Of a stretch of DNA of 64,000 bases, positions 1-10,947 are shown one piece after another. The DNA comes from Myxococcales bacterium (GTDB lineage: Bacteria; Myxococcota_A; Polyangia; Palsa-1104; JAEUJZ01). Numbering within the stretch: position 1 is the first letter of the stretch; each line of letters opens with the position of its first letter. Both the position numbers and the translations under genes were made by a program. The notes beneath the pieces are model-generated. The model saw nothing but the letters and a program-made list of their open reading frames with translations. It was not told where the DNA came from and did no database searches. The stretch spans positions 124,001 to 188,000 of the forward strand of contig JAEUKA010000001.1 in NCBI GenBank assembly GCA_016794465.1, given 5' to 3'.

Positions 1-870
1 GTAATCCGCCAGCCGATTGATCGTCTGAAGATCGATGTCTGGACCCGGCTTTCGATCGTCCAGCTTGCCATCCGGATTGGGCAGCTCGCTCGGTCGCAGC
101 GGAGACGTGATGCTCATATCGCCCTGCGCAGCGTCCGCAGAAAAATCATCCAGCGTGGCAATCCGCGCCTTGTGTCCAAACCGACCAATCAGGCCCGACT
201 GGCCCGGCTGATACTGGTGATAGCTCTTGTCGGAGTTCGGCTGAGACTGAAACACGACACGGTTGATTCGTCCGTGAATCTCATCGGTGCGCTGGGACTG
301 TTCAGACTCGACGCGCTCGATCTCGCGATCCTCGATCGCTTCCAGATAGCCTCTCCCAAAGACCGGCAGACCCACCCGCAGACTCAGCTTCAGCTGGGGA
401 TTGCTCGACGGTGGAAGGAGTCCGGTCTGCGCGCCTCCGGCATAGTACGGACGCACGGTATTGCCGAACAAAAGCGCCGACTGATCACCGGACGGAGTCA
501 CTCCATCCGCCTGCACGAGCGCCATTTTTTGGACACTTCCTGGTCCCTTTCCAGCACCCGCATGACAGGAACCACAGGAAGTCCGAATGTAGTTGGGACC
601 GAGCCCATCCCCGTCGAGAAACACCGCATCGAACGCTGCATCACCTGCGAGAAACTGCTGTCTTAGCGCTGGGGACACTCCGGGCAAAGGAATGTCGGTT
701 GGATCTTCGGAGACGACCGTAGGAGTCAAGTCAGGAGGTGGCGACTCACATCCGAAGGCAAGTACCAGGCCGCTGATCAGGCCACCGGTCAGGCCACCGG
801 TCAGGCCACCGGTCAGGCCACCGGTCAGGCCACTCCGTCCGATCCGACCGCAGTTTTTCAGGTGGTTCAT
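1..870 (-). CDS. Di-haem oxidoreductase-like protein (DUF1111/DHOR family), 3' end outside the window
   Basis: Reading the minus strand from ATG at 870 gives 290 codons with no stop, so the gene continues past the left edge. A leucine/glycine-rich export segment ends in LAFGC near residue 40, a plausible but imperfect lipobox. A CxxCH haem-binding motif (SCGSCHAG) lies around residue 93. Further on come VGLPVFGRGYLEAI and GRFGHKARIATL, both characteristic of the DUF1111 family, which carries two c-type haems and acts in the periplasm or on the cell surface. Only the first CxxCH is inside the window; the second haem site would be in the missing C-terminal part. The hydrophobic part of the signal is made of a 12-bp tandem repeat (see 781-828). 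The gene diverges from the porin gene at 1062. Family assignment is firm; substrate unknown. Confidence 0.85.
   Translation of the reverse strand, partial: MNHLKNCGRIGRSGLTGGLTGGLTGGLTGGLISGLVLAFGCESPPPDLTPTVVSEDPTDIPLPGVSPALRQQFLAGDAAFDAVFLDGDGLGPNYIRTSCGSCHAGAGKGPGSVQKMALVQADGVTPSGDQSALLFGNTVRPYYAGGAQTGLLPPSSNPQLKLSLRVGLPVFGRGYLEAIEDREIERVESEQSQRTDEIHGRINRVVFQSQPNSDKSYHQYQPGQSGLIGRFGHKARIATLDDFSADAAQGDMSITSPLRPSELPNPDGKLDDRKPGPDIDLQTINRLADY
781..828. repeat. 12-bp tandem repeat, four perfect copies, inside a signal peptide
   Basis: The unit GCCACCGGTCAG occurs four times in perfect tandem, with a degenerate copy at 769-780 and a partial one after 828. On the minus strand it encodes repeated Leu-Thr-Gly-Gly in the export signal of the DUF1111 protein. 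Gain or loss of a unit would keep frame and change the hydrophobic segment by four residues. Confidence 0.9.
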
Positions 871-1061
871 TTGGATTTTGAATATCAAGTTCATTAATCA
901 GGGTCAACGCAGAATTGTGGGCGAGGAGAGGTTCCAGGCCGAGCCCGTCCCTACGGCCACCCATGGGTCGGCCCGTGCCGCGATTGGGGCTTGCCTAGCT
1001 GGGCCTACCTTTGGTCTTCTTGCCCCACCTTCGCCCACGCGAGGGATAAAGGAGGCCCCGC

Positions 1062-2615
1062 TTGTCCTCGCTCTGTCCTGATCGATGTTTGCGCTGGCTG
1101 ACCGCGCTGGCTTGCCTGGCTATTTCTCCGTCGGTGATATGGGCGACAGAATCGGCAGCAGCCAGTCCGACCCAGGCCGCTGCGACAGAGTCTGCACCGG
1201 TGGCAGACGCAGCTTCGGGTGCACGCAAGGCTTCGGCACACAGTCAGTTCGGAGCTTCGGGAAGTCCGCCACCAGCGACGGCAACTGCGACCGGTTTCGA
1301 CTTCGGCAGCTACGGACGCGTCGGGATTGGCAGCGATCTGCGCGGACACAGCGGGCACGCCGTCAACGTGGTGTCGTTTGGCTCTCGACTCGAAAAGCCG
1401 GCCTACCTGGAGCTGAACTTCTATTACGGCGGGATGATTGGCGACGATCCCGAGAAGCGCTGGCGAGTCGTGTTCGTGCCCGGCTATTCCGGCGATCTGT
1501 TTCACGCCACCGGCAACTTTTCGCAGAACTTCGCGATCCGCAACGCCTACGCCGAGGTCGAGAGCCTCGGGGTGCAGGGCCTGTCGCTGTGGGCGGGCTC
1601 GCGGATGTATCGCGGCGACGATGTGTATCTGTTCGACTTTTGGCCGCTCGATAACCTGAATACCGTTGGTGGCGGCGCGGCGTATGCGTTCAATCAGAAG
1701 CGGACGCTGCTTCAGGTTCAGCTCGGCATGAACCGCCTCAGCGACTGGTATCAGTTCCAGCAGGTGCAGGTTCCGGCGCGGCGGCTGCCCAGCTCGACGA
1801 CGGTGCTGTCGCCGCAGTCCGCGACGACGACGGTGACGACGCTCGATCGGCAGCGACTGGTGGTGTCGGCCAAAGCGACGCAGTTTGTGCGCGCGCTCGA
1901 CCAGCTTCCGAACGGCAAGATCATTGTCTACGGCGAGTTTCACTATCTTCCCAAAGGCGAGCGTCAGCCCGAGATGGTAGGTCAGCCGCCGCTGCCGCTT
2001 CCCGACGACTACGGCTACGTCCTCGGCGCTCAGCTTGGTGGCTGGCTGCGCAGCTTCGTGTTTGCCAACCTGTTCTTCCGTCACGCCGGCGGGCTTGGAG
2101 CTTTTGGCGATCTGGGCCGACCGTTTGGCTTCGGCAGTGAGCAGCGCGTCTGGGGCGCGACCGAAAACACGCTCGCACTATCGGCCAACTATGAGTCGCA
2201 GCTCCTCGGAGTCATGGCCGGTGGCTACTTCCGCAAGTGGAGCGACGCCAACACCGCCGAGGACAGTGGCTACAGCGAAGGCGCGCTCGCTGTCCGCCCG
2301 ACGCTGTATTTCACCAAATACATCCACACCGCCGTCGAGCTGTCCTATCAAGTCCGCCGCCCCACCACCGTCGATCAAGACGCTGGCCGCTACATCCGCC
2401 CCATGGTCGCCCGCGCCAGCCTCATCCCGATCGTCGCTCCCCTTGGACGCGGCACGTATTCGCGACCCTTCATCTACGGCATCTATACCCTCAGCTGGCT
2501 CAGCGCCGACGCGCAGTACTACCTGTTCGAGCCGCAAGATGTGCGCGCCGGTCGCTCAATCGTCCATTACCTCGGCCTGGGCGTCGAGTGGTGGTTCAAC
2601 AGCTCCTATCGCTAG
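1062..2615 (+). CDS. LamB/maltoporin-family outer-membrane porin
   Basis: A 517-residue protein with an N-terminal signal peptide (hydrophobic TALACLAISPSVIWA, probable cleavage near residue 28) and a low-complexity Ala/Pro/Ser linker. It then has a barrel beginning FDFGSYGRVGIGSDLRG and carrying LSLWAGSRMYRGDDVYLFDF, which closely resembles the conserved maltoporin segment. It ends in an aromatic-rich strand (GVEWWFNSSYR). LamB porins admit maltodextrins or other sugars across the outer membrane; the actual solute is not deducible. The start is TTG, chosen because a consensus GGAGG at 1051-1055 sits six bases upstream. No sugar-utilisation genes lie next to it. Confidence 0.8.
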   Translation: MSSLCPDRCLRWLTALACLAISPSVIWATESAAASPTQAAATESAPVADAASGARKASAHSQFGASGSPPPATATATGFDFGSYGRVGIGSDLRGHSGHAVNVVSFGSRLEKPAYLELNFYYGGMIGDDPEKRWRVVFVPGYSGDLFHATGNFSQNFAIRNAYAEVESLGVQGLSLWAGSRMYRGDDVYLFDFWPLDNLNTVGGGAAYAFNQKRTLLQVQLGMNRLSDWYQFQQVQVPARRLPSSTTVLSPQSATTTVTTLDRQRLVVSAKATQFVRALDQLPNGKIIVYGEFHYLPKGERQPEMVGQPPLPLPDDYGYVLGAQLGGWLRSFVFANLFFRHAGGLGAFGDLGRPFGFGSEQRVWGATENTLALSANYESQLLGVMAGGYFRKWSDANTAEDSGYSEGALAVRPTLYFTKYIHTAVELSYQVRRPTTVDQDAGRYIRPMVARASLIPIVAPLGRGTYSRPFIYGIYTLSWLSADAQYYLFEPQDVRAGRSIVHYLGLGVEWWFNSSYR

Positions 2616-2726
2616 CGATCTAGCTGCCGGCTGGCCGGCTCGCTCGCTTGAAGTCGTGTTCGGCCTACGAAGCGCGGGAGTTTGTTCGTTGCCGAGAGTC
2701 GCGCAGGCGTGTTAAGCCTTGCGGCA

Positions 2727-4364
<1,638 letters not shown>

Positions 4365-4379
4365 CGTCGAGGAGTAGCC

Positions 4380-5285
4380 ATGTCAGAGGCGAGCGCGGCG
4401 AGCTTCCAAGGGGTGTTTACGGCGCTGGTGACGCCGATGCGAGTCAGCGACGGCGCAGTCCTCATTGATGAGGCTGCTCTGGGGCGACTCGTCGAGGCTC
4501 AGCTTGCCGGCGGCGTCCAGGGCTTGGTGGCATGCGGGACGACCGGGGAAGCAGCGACGCTGTCCGCAGAAGAGCAAGCCCGAGTCATTCGGATCGTCGT
4601 CGAGACAGCGGCGGGGCGAGTGCCGGTGTTGGCGGGCGTTGGTTCTCCCTCGACATCAGGTTCGCTTTCACTCGGAAAGACCGCGTTGTCCGTCGGAGCA
4701 AGTGGACTGCTGGCGGTGACGCCCTATTACAATCGGCCACCGCAAGAAGGACTGTTTCAGCACTTTTCGTCGCTGTGCTCGCTGGGGGCGCCGATTGTGC
4801 TCTACAACGTGCCGGGGCGGACGGGCTGTGATCTTCTTCCCGAGACGGTGGCGCGGCTCGTCGAGCGGCCCGAGATTGTCGCGCTCAAGGAAGCGTCGGG
4901 ATCGGTGCTGCGGCTGCAAGCGCTGTCTCGGCTGTGTGGCAATCGGCTGACGCTGCTCTCGGGGGAGGATGCGCTCAACTTTGCGCTGTACTGCGTCGGG
5001 GCGCGGGGGACGATCTCGGTGCTGTCGAACGTGGCGCCGCAAGCCACCGTCGAGGTCTGGCAGCGCTTTGCGAGCGGCGATCTGGCGACGGCACTGGCCT
5101 TGCATCAGCGGCTTGGGCCTCTGTGTGATCTGCTGTTTTGCGAGCCGAATCCGATTCCGGCCAAGGCAGCGCTGCATAGGATGGGACGGATGGAAAATGT
5201 GCTGCGCTTGCCGCTGGTGCCAATGTCTCCGCCTTTGCAGACCCGGCTTGGGGCCGAGCTTTCCGCGCTGGGGCTTTTGTCATGA
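4380..5285 (+). CDS. dapA: 4-hydroxy-tetrahydrodipicolinate synthase
   Basis: Condenses pyruvate with aspartate semialdehyde, the first step committed to lysine and diaminopimelate. The 301-residue TIM barrel shows GVFTALVTPM at the start, the GTTGEAATL substrate loop, the catalytic tyrosine in TPYYNRPPQ, YNVPGRTG, and the Schiff-base lysine in VALKEASG. Length is normal for the family. The stop codon overlaps the upstream candidate start of dapB (ATGA), so the two genes are translationally coupled if that start is used. Spacing from ffh is 15 bases, suggesting co-transcription. Confidence 0.95.
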   Translation: MSEASAASFQGVFTALVTPMRVSDGAVLIDEAALGRLVEAQLAGGVQGLVACGTTGEAATLSAEEQARVIRIVVETAAGRVPVLAGVGSPSTSGSLSLGKTALSVGASGLLAVTPYYNRPPQEGLFQHFSSLCSLGAPIVLYNVPGRTGCDLLPETVARLVERPEIVALKEASGSVLRLQALSRLCGNRLTLLSGEDALNFALYCVGARGTISVLSNVAPQATVEVWQRFASGDLATALALHQRLGPLCDLLFCEPNPIPAKAALHRMGRMENVLRLPLVPMSPPLQTRLGAELSALGLLS

Positions 5286-6214
5286 GCAGCCGATCTTTTC
5301 CGAGTGAGCGCACCAATCCCGACGAGTCATCGGCCGAGTTCCAGCCTTCCTCAGCGACGGCAGGGAAGGGCGGAAGTGAGCTGAACATGATGATCAACCT
5401 GCCGGTGCGCGTCGGCGTGTATGGCGCATTTGGCCGGATGGGTCAGATCCTGGTGCGCTCGCTTCTGTCGGGGGTTGACTCGGAGCGCGAGCCGAAGCTG
5501 ATGCTGACGGCAGCGGTCGAAGTGACCAATCATCCACACCTCGGGCGAGACATTGGGCCGTCGTGCGGCATGGGTCCGGTCGGGCTCGATCTGACCGATG
5601 ATCTGGCGCGGGCGCTCAGCAATGTTGACGTGATGATCGACTTTTCGACGCCGGGAGCGACGGCGCTACTGGCTTCGGCGGCGGTGGAGACAAACACTCC
5701 GCTGGTGATCGGAACCACGTCGCTGCACGCGGCAGCGCTGGCGGCGATTGATACGGCGGCCAACCGGGTGCCGGTGGTGTGCTCCGCGAACATGTCGCCA
5801 GGTGTGAGTGTGCTGATTGCGCTGCTCAAGCGGGCGGCAGCGGCACTGCCCGATTACGACGCCGAGGTTCTGGAGCTTCATCATCGCTGGAAACGGGACG
5901 CACCGTCGGGAACGGCGCTGCTCCTGGCCGACTCGATCGAAGGTGCGCGGGGTCGCAAGAGCGATCTGCGACTCGGGCGATCGGGGATGACTGGCCCGCG
6001 TGAAGCGAGTGAGCTTGGCATCATGGCGGTGCGTGGCGGTGATGTGGTTGGCGAACACACAGCCTTTTTCTTTGGCGTGGGAGAGCGACTGGAGCTGACT
6101 CATCGGGCCCAGAGCCGCGACGTATTTGCACGAGGGGCGCTGCAAGCGGCGCGCTGGGTGGCAGGACAGCAGCCCGGCATCTACGGCATGGAAGATGTCC
6201 TCGGGATGTACTAG
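5282..6214 (+). CDS. dapB: 4-hydroxy-tetrahydrodipicolinate reductase
   Basis: NAD(P)H-dependent reductase, second lysine/DAP step after DapA. Visible are the dinucleotide-binding GAFGRMGQI, DFSTPGATALL, IGTTSLH, SANMSPGVSVL and the substrate-binding ELHHRWKRDAPSGTA; all are standard for DapB. The first ATG overlaps the dapA stop by four bases and adds about 35 polar residues before the core. An alternative start at ATG 5387 or 5390 (MMINLPVRVGVYG) would give a protein of usual length and has GGAAG about 15 bases upstream. Enzyme identity is secure; the start is uncertain. Confidence 0.93.
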   Translation: MSSRSFPSERTNPDESSAEFQPSSATAGKGGSELNMMINLPVRVGVYGAFGRMGQILVRSLLSGVDSEREPKLMLTAAVEVTNHPHLGRDIGPSCGMGPVGLDLTDDLARALSNVDVMIDFSTPGATALLASAAVETNTPLVIGTTSLHAAALAAIDTAANRVPVVCSANMSPGVSVLIALLKRAAAALPDYDAEVLELHHRWKRDAPSGTALLLADSIEGARGRKSDLRLGRSGMTGPREASELGIMAVRGGDVVGEHTAFFFGVGERLELTHRAQSRDVFARGALQAARWVAGQQPGIYGMEDVLGMY

Positions 6215-6226
6215 CGCCGTCAGACC

Positions 6227-7966
6227 ATGCAGCAGCTTCACGGAAACCTGACCGGGCTTTCGGCCAGCGACAAGCAGTTGCTGGAACGAATCTATCGGCG
6301 ACGCGTCGCCCCAAGCGAGGTGGTGTCCGAGGAACTGGGCGCGTTTTTGGGCCAGTGCTCAACGACGGTAAAGCGCCAGGTCGGTGTGCTGATTGATCGC
6401 GGCGGTATCGTCACGCACGTCATCGTTGGCGACCACCAGAAGCTGTTTCTGCCCGATCTCGGGCGCGCGCGGGCCGGTCGGGGGCGTCTGCGGGGTCTGC
6501 GTCTTGTCCATACCCACCTACACGGCGAGCCGCTGAGTCGTGACGATCTTCTCGATCTGGCCAAGCTGCGACTCGATCTGGTGGCGGCGATTGGGATTGG
6601 GCGGGGCGGACGGTCGGAGCGGCTCTACCTGGCGCACCTTCTGCCCCCGAATCCGCGTGGTGAGCTGTGGCGAGAGCTGCCGCCGCTGCCGCTGTCACAA
6701 AAGGAAGTGATCTTTGACGAGCTGATTCCGGCGCTCGAGGACGAATATCAGAAGGCGGCGCAAGCAGCGGCGGTGGTCGACGATGGTCGCGATCGCGCGG
6801 TGGTCGTCCATGTGGTCTGTACCTCCGACGATGGGCGAGGGCGGGGCGAGCCCGCGAATCCGGTGGCCCGCGTCGCCGAGCTGCGAGAGCTGTGTCGGAC
6901 GGCGGGCTTGCAAGTGCTGGATGTCATTAGTCAGCGACGGACGCAGCTCGATCCTCGGACGCTGCTCGGCAAGGGCAAGCTCGACGAGGTGGTGCTGCGA
7001 GCGCTGCAGTACGACGCGACGGTGCTGGTCTTCGATCCCGAGCTGTCGCCGGCGCAGGCGCGGACGATCAGCGACGCGACAACGCTCAAAGTCATCGATC
7101 GGACGATGCTGATCCTCGATATCTTTGCCCAGCACGCGAAGAGCCGCGACGGCAAGATGCAGGTCGAGCTGGCGCAGCTGAAGTACACGCTGCCTCGGCT
7201 GATTGAGAAGAACACGATGATGTCCCGTCTGACCGGCGGCATTGGCGGTCGTGGTCCCGGCGAAACCAAGCTGGAGATCAATCGTCGACGGGCCCGCGAG
7301 CGGATTACGCTGCTGCAGCGGCAGATCGAGAACTTGTCGTCGGAACGGCACGAGCGGCGCAAGCTGCGGCAAAGGCGGGCCCTGCCGGTGGTTGGCATCG
7401 TCGGTTACACCAACGCGGGCAAGTCGACGCTGCTCAATACGCTCACTCACAGCGAGGTTCTCGTCGAGAACAAGCTGTTTGCGACGCTCGATCCAACCAG
7501 CCGCAGGATGCGCTTTCCCGACGAGCGGGAGCTGATTGTCACCGATACCGTCGGCTTTATCCGCGACCTGCCGCAGGATCTCGTCACGGCCTTTCGTGCG
7601 ACGCTTGAGGAGCTGGCGCAGGCCGATCTGCTCTTGCATGTCCTGGATGCCAGCGATCCGGCGATGGCGGAACAGCAGCGCTCCGTCGAGAAAATCTTGT
7701 TCGAGCTAGAGCTGTCCGACAAGCCACGGCTGCTGGTCTTTAACAAGATCGACCGGCTCGACGCGGAGGGCTTTGCCGCGCTGCCGTACGATCGTGAAGC
7801 GGTGGCGCTGTCGGCCATCGAGCCCGAGTCGGTGCGACCGCTGCTCTTGGCGATTGACGAGGCGCTTCAGCTGTCTCCGCAGCGACGTTATTGGGTCGGG
7901 TGGCCGGGCGGTGACGAGGCTGCGATTTCCGATGATGAAGGCGTAGCGGACGGCGAGCCCGGCTGA
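6227..7966 (+). CDS. hflX: Ribosome-associated GTPase HflX
   Basis: HflX binds the 50S subunit and splits stalled ribosomes. The protein has the HflX signature region ([20 protein letters not shown] and the Gly-rich [16 protein letters not shown]). After a coiled-coil helix come the GTPase motifs [12 protein letters not shown], the [10 protein letters not shown] switch and NKIDRLD. At 579 residues it is about 150 longer than typical HflX. The extra part is an N-terminal domain of about 190 residues ([17 protein letters not shown] and following) that lies before the usual nucleotide-binding domain. It follows dapB by 12 bases. Its 3' end overlaps the convergent membrane-protein gene by 79 bases. 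Confidence 0.93.
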   Translation: MQQLHGNLTGLSASDKQLLERIYRRRVAPSEVVSEELGAFLGQCSTTVKRQVGVLIDRGGIVTHVIVGDHQKLFLPDLGRARAGRGRLRGLRLVHTHLHGEPLSRDDLLDLAKLRLDLVAAIGIGRGGRSERLYLAHLLPPNPRGELWRELPPLPLSQKEVIFDELIPALEDEYQKAAQAAAVVDDGRDRAVVVHVVCTSDDGRGRGEPANPVARVAELRELCRTAGLQVLDVISQRRTQLDPRTLLGKGKLDEVVLRALQYDATVLVFDPELSPAQARTISDATTLKVIDRTMLILDIFAQHAKSRDGKMQVELAQLKYTLPRLIEKNTMMSRLTGGIGGRGPGETKLEINRRRARERITLLQRQIENLSSERHERRKLRQRRALPVVGIVGYTNAGKSTLLNTLTHSEVLVENKLFATLDPTSRRMRFPDERELIVTDTVGFIRDLPQDLVTAFRATLEELAQADLLLHVLDASDPAMAEQQRSVEKILFELELSDKPRLLVFNKIDRLDAEGFAALPYDREAVALSAIEPESVRPLLLAIDEALQLSPQRRYWVGWPGGDEAAISDDEGVADGEPG

Positions 7967-8733
7967 GCGACGACTGACGGACGAGACAGCTCCCACGCCA
8001 GCGTTGCGACGAGATCATCGACCTGGACTTGGGCATAGCGCTCGGCTTCACGCAGAAACAGCAGCATCGCCAGCCCCGAGAGCACCAACCCAAGCCGACC
8101 CAGAAACAGAAGCTGCATCGACTCCAGTCGGTGCATCGACACCAGCAGCACGCCCAGCCACAGCGCCGCCGCGACGACCATGCCATCACACAGCGCCGCC
8201 ATCACCCAGTAGCGGTTGAGCAGCACCTGCGATGGCGCCAGGGTGCTCTGCTGTCGTACCTGGGTCCACATCAGCGCATACAGCCGCAGCGCTGCCGACT
8301 GAGCCACCGGATCGGGCTTGCCCCGTCGCGACTTGGGATCTTGCAGCGGTGCCAGCGCCAAGATGCAGCGCGCGAGCGGGCTGTGATCGTCGGCTTTGGG
8401 CTGTAGCTCATGCTGCTGGAGCGCGTCGGCGATCTGACGGGCGAGGCGCTGGGCGAACGGCTTGCCACTCAGCAGAAACAGCAGCAGGCGTCGCAGCAGC
8501 CGACCGAGGACAAAGCTCAGCATCCCGAGGACGTAACAGGCGAGGACGAGCAGAATTCCGCCGTACGCTCCTTGCATCCAGTCGGGAAATACCGTCGGCC
8601 CGTGCAGCTTGTAGACGAGCAGCAGCGCCGCCAGACTGCTGCCTCCCGAGACGATGAACGACAGATCGAAGATATCGAAAAACGAGCTCAGCCGTCCGAG
8701 GAGCGCTTGAAGAGACTGCACGGCCTCGGTCAT
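7888..8733 (-). CDS. Predicted four-helix membrane protein of unknown function
   Basis: 281 residues, no family recognised. There are about four hydrophobic segments: [54 protein letters not shown] and [19 protein letters not shown]. Between them is a charged cytoplasmic stretch rich in Gln/Arg, and the C-terminal tail is rich in Ser/Pro. The ATG at 8733 overlaps the stop of the aminotransferase gene (ATGA), so the two are co-translated. The last 79 bases overlap convergently with hflX. The long reading frame, operon-style overlap and membrane pattern support it as real. Confidence 0.7.
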   Translation of the reverse strand: MTEAVQSLQALLGRLSSFFDIFDLSFIVSGGSSLAALLLVYKLHGPTVFPDWMQGAYGGILLVLACYVLGMLSFVLGRLLRRLLLFLLSGKPFAQRLARQIADALQQHELQPKADDHSPLARCILALAPLQDPKSRRGKPDPVAQSAALRLYALMWTQVRQQSTLAPSQVLLNRYWVMAALCDGMVVAAALWLGVLLVSMHRLESMQLLFLGRLGLVLSGLAMLLFLREAERYAQVQVDDLVATLAWELSRPSVVAQPGSPSATPSSSEIAASSPPGHPTQ

Positions 8734-9962
8734 GAGCGGCTGGCCTCGCGACGGCCTGGATAAGCCTGGAGAGCGCGTCCCAGCAGATCGACGGCGCGGC
8801 GCAGCGGGGCTTCGCCAAGTACGTACGCGATGCGGACCTCGCTCTGGCCAGCGCCGGGGGTCATGTAGAAGCCGGGACCGGGCGCCAGCATCACTGTCTC
8901 GCCGTTGTGAGAAAAATCGTCAAGCAGCCACGAGCAAAAGTGCTCCGCCGAGTCAACCGGCAGCCGCGTCATCAGGTAAAACGCGCCCTGGGCGTCGGGG
9001 GCCAGCACGCCCGGCAGCTTGGCCAGCTCTTCGGACAGGACATCGCGGCGACGACGAAACTGACTGATCATTCCGTCGACAAACGGCCCAGGATCTTCGA
9101 TCGCGGCCATGCCACCCAGCTGTCCCAGCGTCGGCGGCGACAGTCGGCTCATCGCAAACCGGGTCGCTGCGTCGAGGATGTCCGCGCGCTTGCTCAGCAG
9201 ACAGCCGATCCGCGCCCCGCAGGCCGAAAAGCGCTTCGACAGCGAGTCAATCACCACCGTGACCTCTGCCGCTTCGGGCAGCTCCAGCACGCTCTGCCGC
9301 TGTAGGTTGCCGTAGACAAAGTCCCGATAGACCTCGTCGCAGATCAGCGTCAGGTTGCGCTCGCGACACAGCTTCACCACCTGCGCCAGATCTTGTCGGC
9401 GATACACCGCTCCAGTTGGATTCGACGGATTGCACAGCAGGATCGCGCGGGTCCGAGGCGTCACCGCCGCAGCAAACTCCTCGGGCGTCGGCAGCGTAAA
9501 GCCATCTTCGATTCGCGTCGGCAGCGTCCGTAGCTCGGCGCCGGCCATCAGCGTGAACATCCCGTAGTTGGGATAAAACGGCTCGGGCGTAATCACCTCG
9601 TCGCCGGGATCGCACAAGGCCAGCAGCGTAAACAGGATCGCTTCCGAGCCGCCCGTCGTCACCAGCAGATCACTCTCCTCAATCGGCACCGCCAGCCCGA
9701 GCGAGCTGTAGTAGCGCGCCAGCGCCTGCCGATACGGATACAGACCCGCCGACGGTGAATAGCTCAGCACTTCGCCCGGGGTCAGCCGCGCCTTTTCGAC
9801 AAACTCCGTCGGTGTGGCGATGTCAGGTTGACCAATGTTGAGGTGAAAAATCTTGATGCCGCGCTCACTGGCGCGACGGGCCAGCGGCTCGAGCTTACGA
9901 ATCGGACTTGCGGGCGCGTTCTTGCCGCGCAAAGACAAGCGACCAACAGGGGCAGCGGACAT
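8730..9962 (-). CDS. Pyridoxal-phosphate-dependent class I/II aminotransferase
   Basis: A fold-type I aminotransferase. Visible features are PIRKLEPLARRASERGIKIF and HLNIGQPDIATPTEF near the N-terminus, TTGGSEAILFTL (cofactor phosphate loop), NPSNPTGAVYRR and DEVYRDFVYG (Asp and Tyr contacting PLP). The PLP lysine is in SLSKRFSACGARIG, with RIAYVLGE near the end. This matches aspartate/aromatic-type aminotransferases; the substrate is not determinable. An upstream in-frame start at 9998 exists; ATG 9962 (MSAAPVGRLSLRG) is preferred because conservation begins close to it. Cotranscribed with the downstream membrane-protein gene. Confidence 0.85.
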   Translation of the reverse strand: MSAAPVGRLSLRGKNAPASPIRKLEPLARRASERGIKIFHLNIGQPDIATPTEFVEKARLTPGEVLSYSPSAGLYPYRQALARYYSSLGLAVPIEESDLLVTTGGSEAILFTLLALCDPGDEVITPEPFYPNYGMFTLMAGAELRTLPTRIEDGFTLPTPEEFAAAVTPRTRAILLCNPSNPTGAVYRRQDLAQVVKLCRERNLTLICDEVYRDFVYGNLQRQSVLELPEAAEVTVVIDSLSKRFSACGARIGCLLSKRADILDAATRFAMSRLSPPTLGQLGGMAAIEDPGPFVDGMISQFRRRRDVLSEELAKLPGVLAPDAQGAFYLMTRLPVDSAEHFCSWLLDDFSHNGETVMLAPGPGFYMTPGAGQSEVRIAYVLGEAPLRRAVDLLGRALQAYPGRREASRS

Positions 9963-10102
9963 TCGGACTCCTTCGCGCGTGACGACGACTGCCGCCACTT
10001 CTCTTCGATATCACGGAATGCGACCGGCTCGATATGCTCTACACACCGCCGTCCGAGCGCGGCAGGCGGTGACTTTTTCGCGCAGGTCGAAGGCTGGCTG
10101 TT

Positions 10103-10108
10103 TATAGT
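10103..10108 (+). promoter_or_regulatory. Candidate -10 box (TATAGT), leaderless arrangement
   Basis: TATAGT ends six bases before the ATG of the SEC-C protein gene. Transcription would then begin at or next to the start codon. No convincing -35 hexamer at 16-18 bases is seen, so the assignment rests on the -10 only. Confidence 0.35.
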
Positions 10109-10114
10109 GCCGAC

Positions 10115-10312
10115 ATGAGCAAATCGCCCGCATCGTCACCGTCCCAGCACGTTCATGGTCCCGACTGCAACCATGACCATGATCACTCCGAGCTTGATCC
10201 CAACGTGTTCTTGTCGCGCCAGCCGTTCATTCGCCAAGACCCCAAGGTTGGCCGCAATGATCCGTGTCCATGTGGCAGTGGCAAAAAGCACAAGAAGTGC
10301 CACGGCGCGTAG
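10115..10312 (+). CDS. Small SEC-C zinc-binding motif protein
   Basis: 65 residues. The C-terminus is a full SEC-C motif ([17 protein letters not shown], CxCx8CH), the zinc site also found at the C-terminus of SecA. The N-terminal half is His/Asp-rich ([13 protein letters not shown]) and might bind metal. It stands alone between a minus-strand aminotransferase and pdxH. Function unknown beyond zinc binding. Confidence 0.8.
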   Translation: MSKSPASSPSQHVHGPDCNHDHDHSELDPNVFLSRQPFIRQDPKVGRNDPCPCGSGKKHKKCHGA

Positions 10313-10354
10313 CAGCGCGATCGAGCGGGCGAACGGCTGGTCCAAGTCACGCGC

Positions 10355-10945
10355 CTACGGGAACAGCCGCGAGGTCTGCCAGGCTCCGTCCGTTTGCTCG
10401 TAGACCAGCCGATCGTGCAGTCGACCGGGATTTCCCTGCCAGAACTCCATTCGCTGCGGCACCAGCAGAAAGCCGCCCCAGTTCGGCGGGCGCGGAATCG
10501 GCTGACCGTCGAAGCGAGACTCCATCTCGGCGACTCGGTGGAGCAAGACCTCTCGCGTTGGCAGCGGCGCACTCTGCTGCGAGGCCCACGCCCCAATCTG
10601 ACTGAGCCGTTCCCGACTGTTAAAGTAGGCATCCGAGTCCGCTGCCGAGAGCTTTTCAACGGCTCCCTCGGCGCGCACTTGGACCTCGATCCGGGGCCAG
10701 TAAAAGCACATCGCGGCCTGCGGATTTTGGTGCAGTTCGTGGCCTTTGCGTGAGTCGTAGTTGGTGAAAAAGACCAGCCCGCGCTCATCGATGGCTTTCA
10801 GCAGCACCATTCGCACCGACGGAAAGCCGGCACGAGTCGCGGTCGCCAAGGCCACTGCGGTCGGATCGTGGGTCACGTCCTCTTTGGCGCGGGCAAAGTA
10901 GACCCCAAACAAGGTCATCGGATCGGCGTATCCCGAGAGCACCAT
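10355..10945 (-). CDS. pdxH: Pyridoxamine/pyridoxine 5'-phosphate oxidase family protein
   Basis: FMN enzyme that makes pyridoxal 5'-phosphate. Seen are SVRMVLLKAIDERGLVFFTN (FMN binding), SRKGHELHQNPQAAMCFYW, SQIGAWASQQS, FWQGNPGRLHDRLVY and the terminal SRLFP, all typical of PdxH. At 196 residues it is slightly shorter than usual (about 215), lacking only the variable N-terminus. It starts two bases after the CaiB/BaiF gene stops, so it is the last gene of an SCP2-CaiB-pdxH operon. Confidence 0.9.
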   Translation of the reverse strand: MVLSGYADPMTLFGVYFARAKEDVTHDPTAVALATATRAGFPSVRMVLLKAIDERGLVFFTNYDSRKGHELHQNPQAAMCFYWPRIEVQVRAEGAVEKLSAADSDAYFNSRERLSQIGAWASQQSAPLPTREVLLHRVAEMESRFDGQPIPRPPNWGGFLLVPQRMEFWQGNPGRLHDRLVYEQTDGAWQTSRLFP

Positions 10946-10947
10946 GG

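Noticed and set aside
1005..2084. Minus-strand frame of 359 codons
   Set aside because: Antisense to the LamB-type porin, which has a signal peptide and family motifs.
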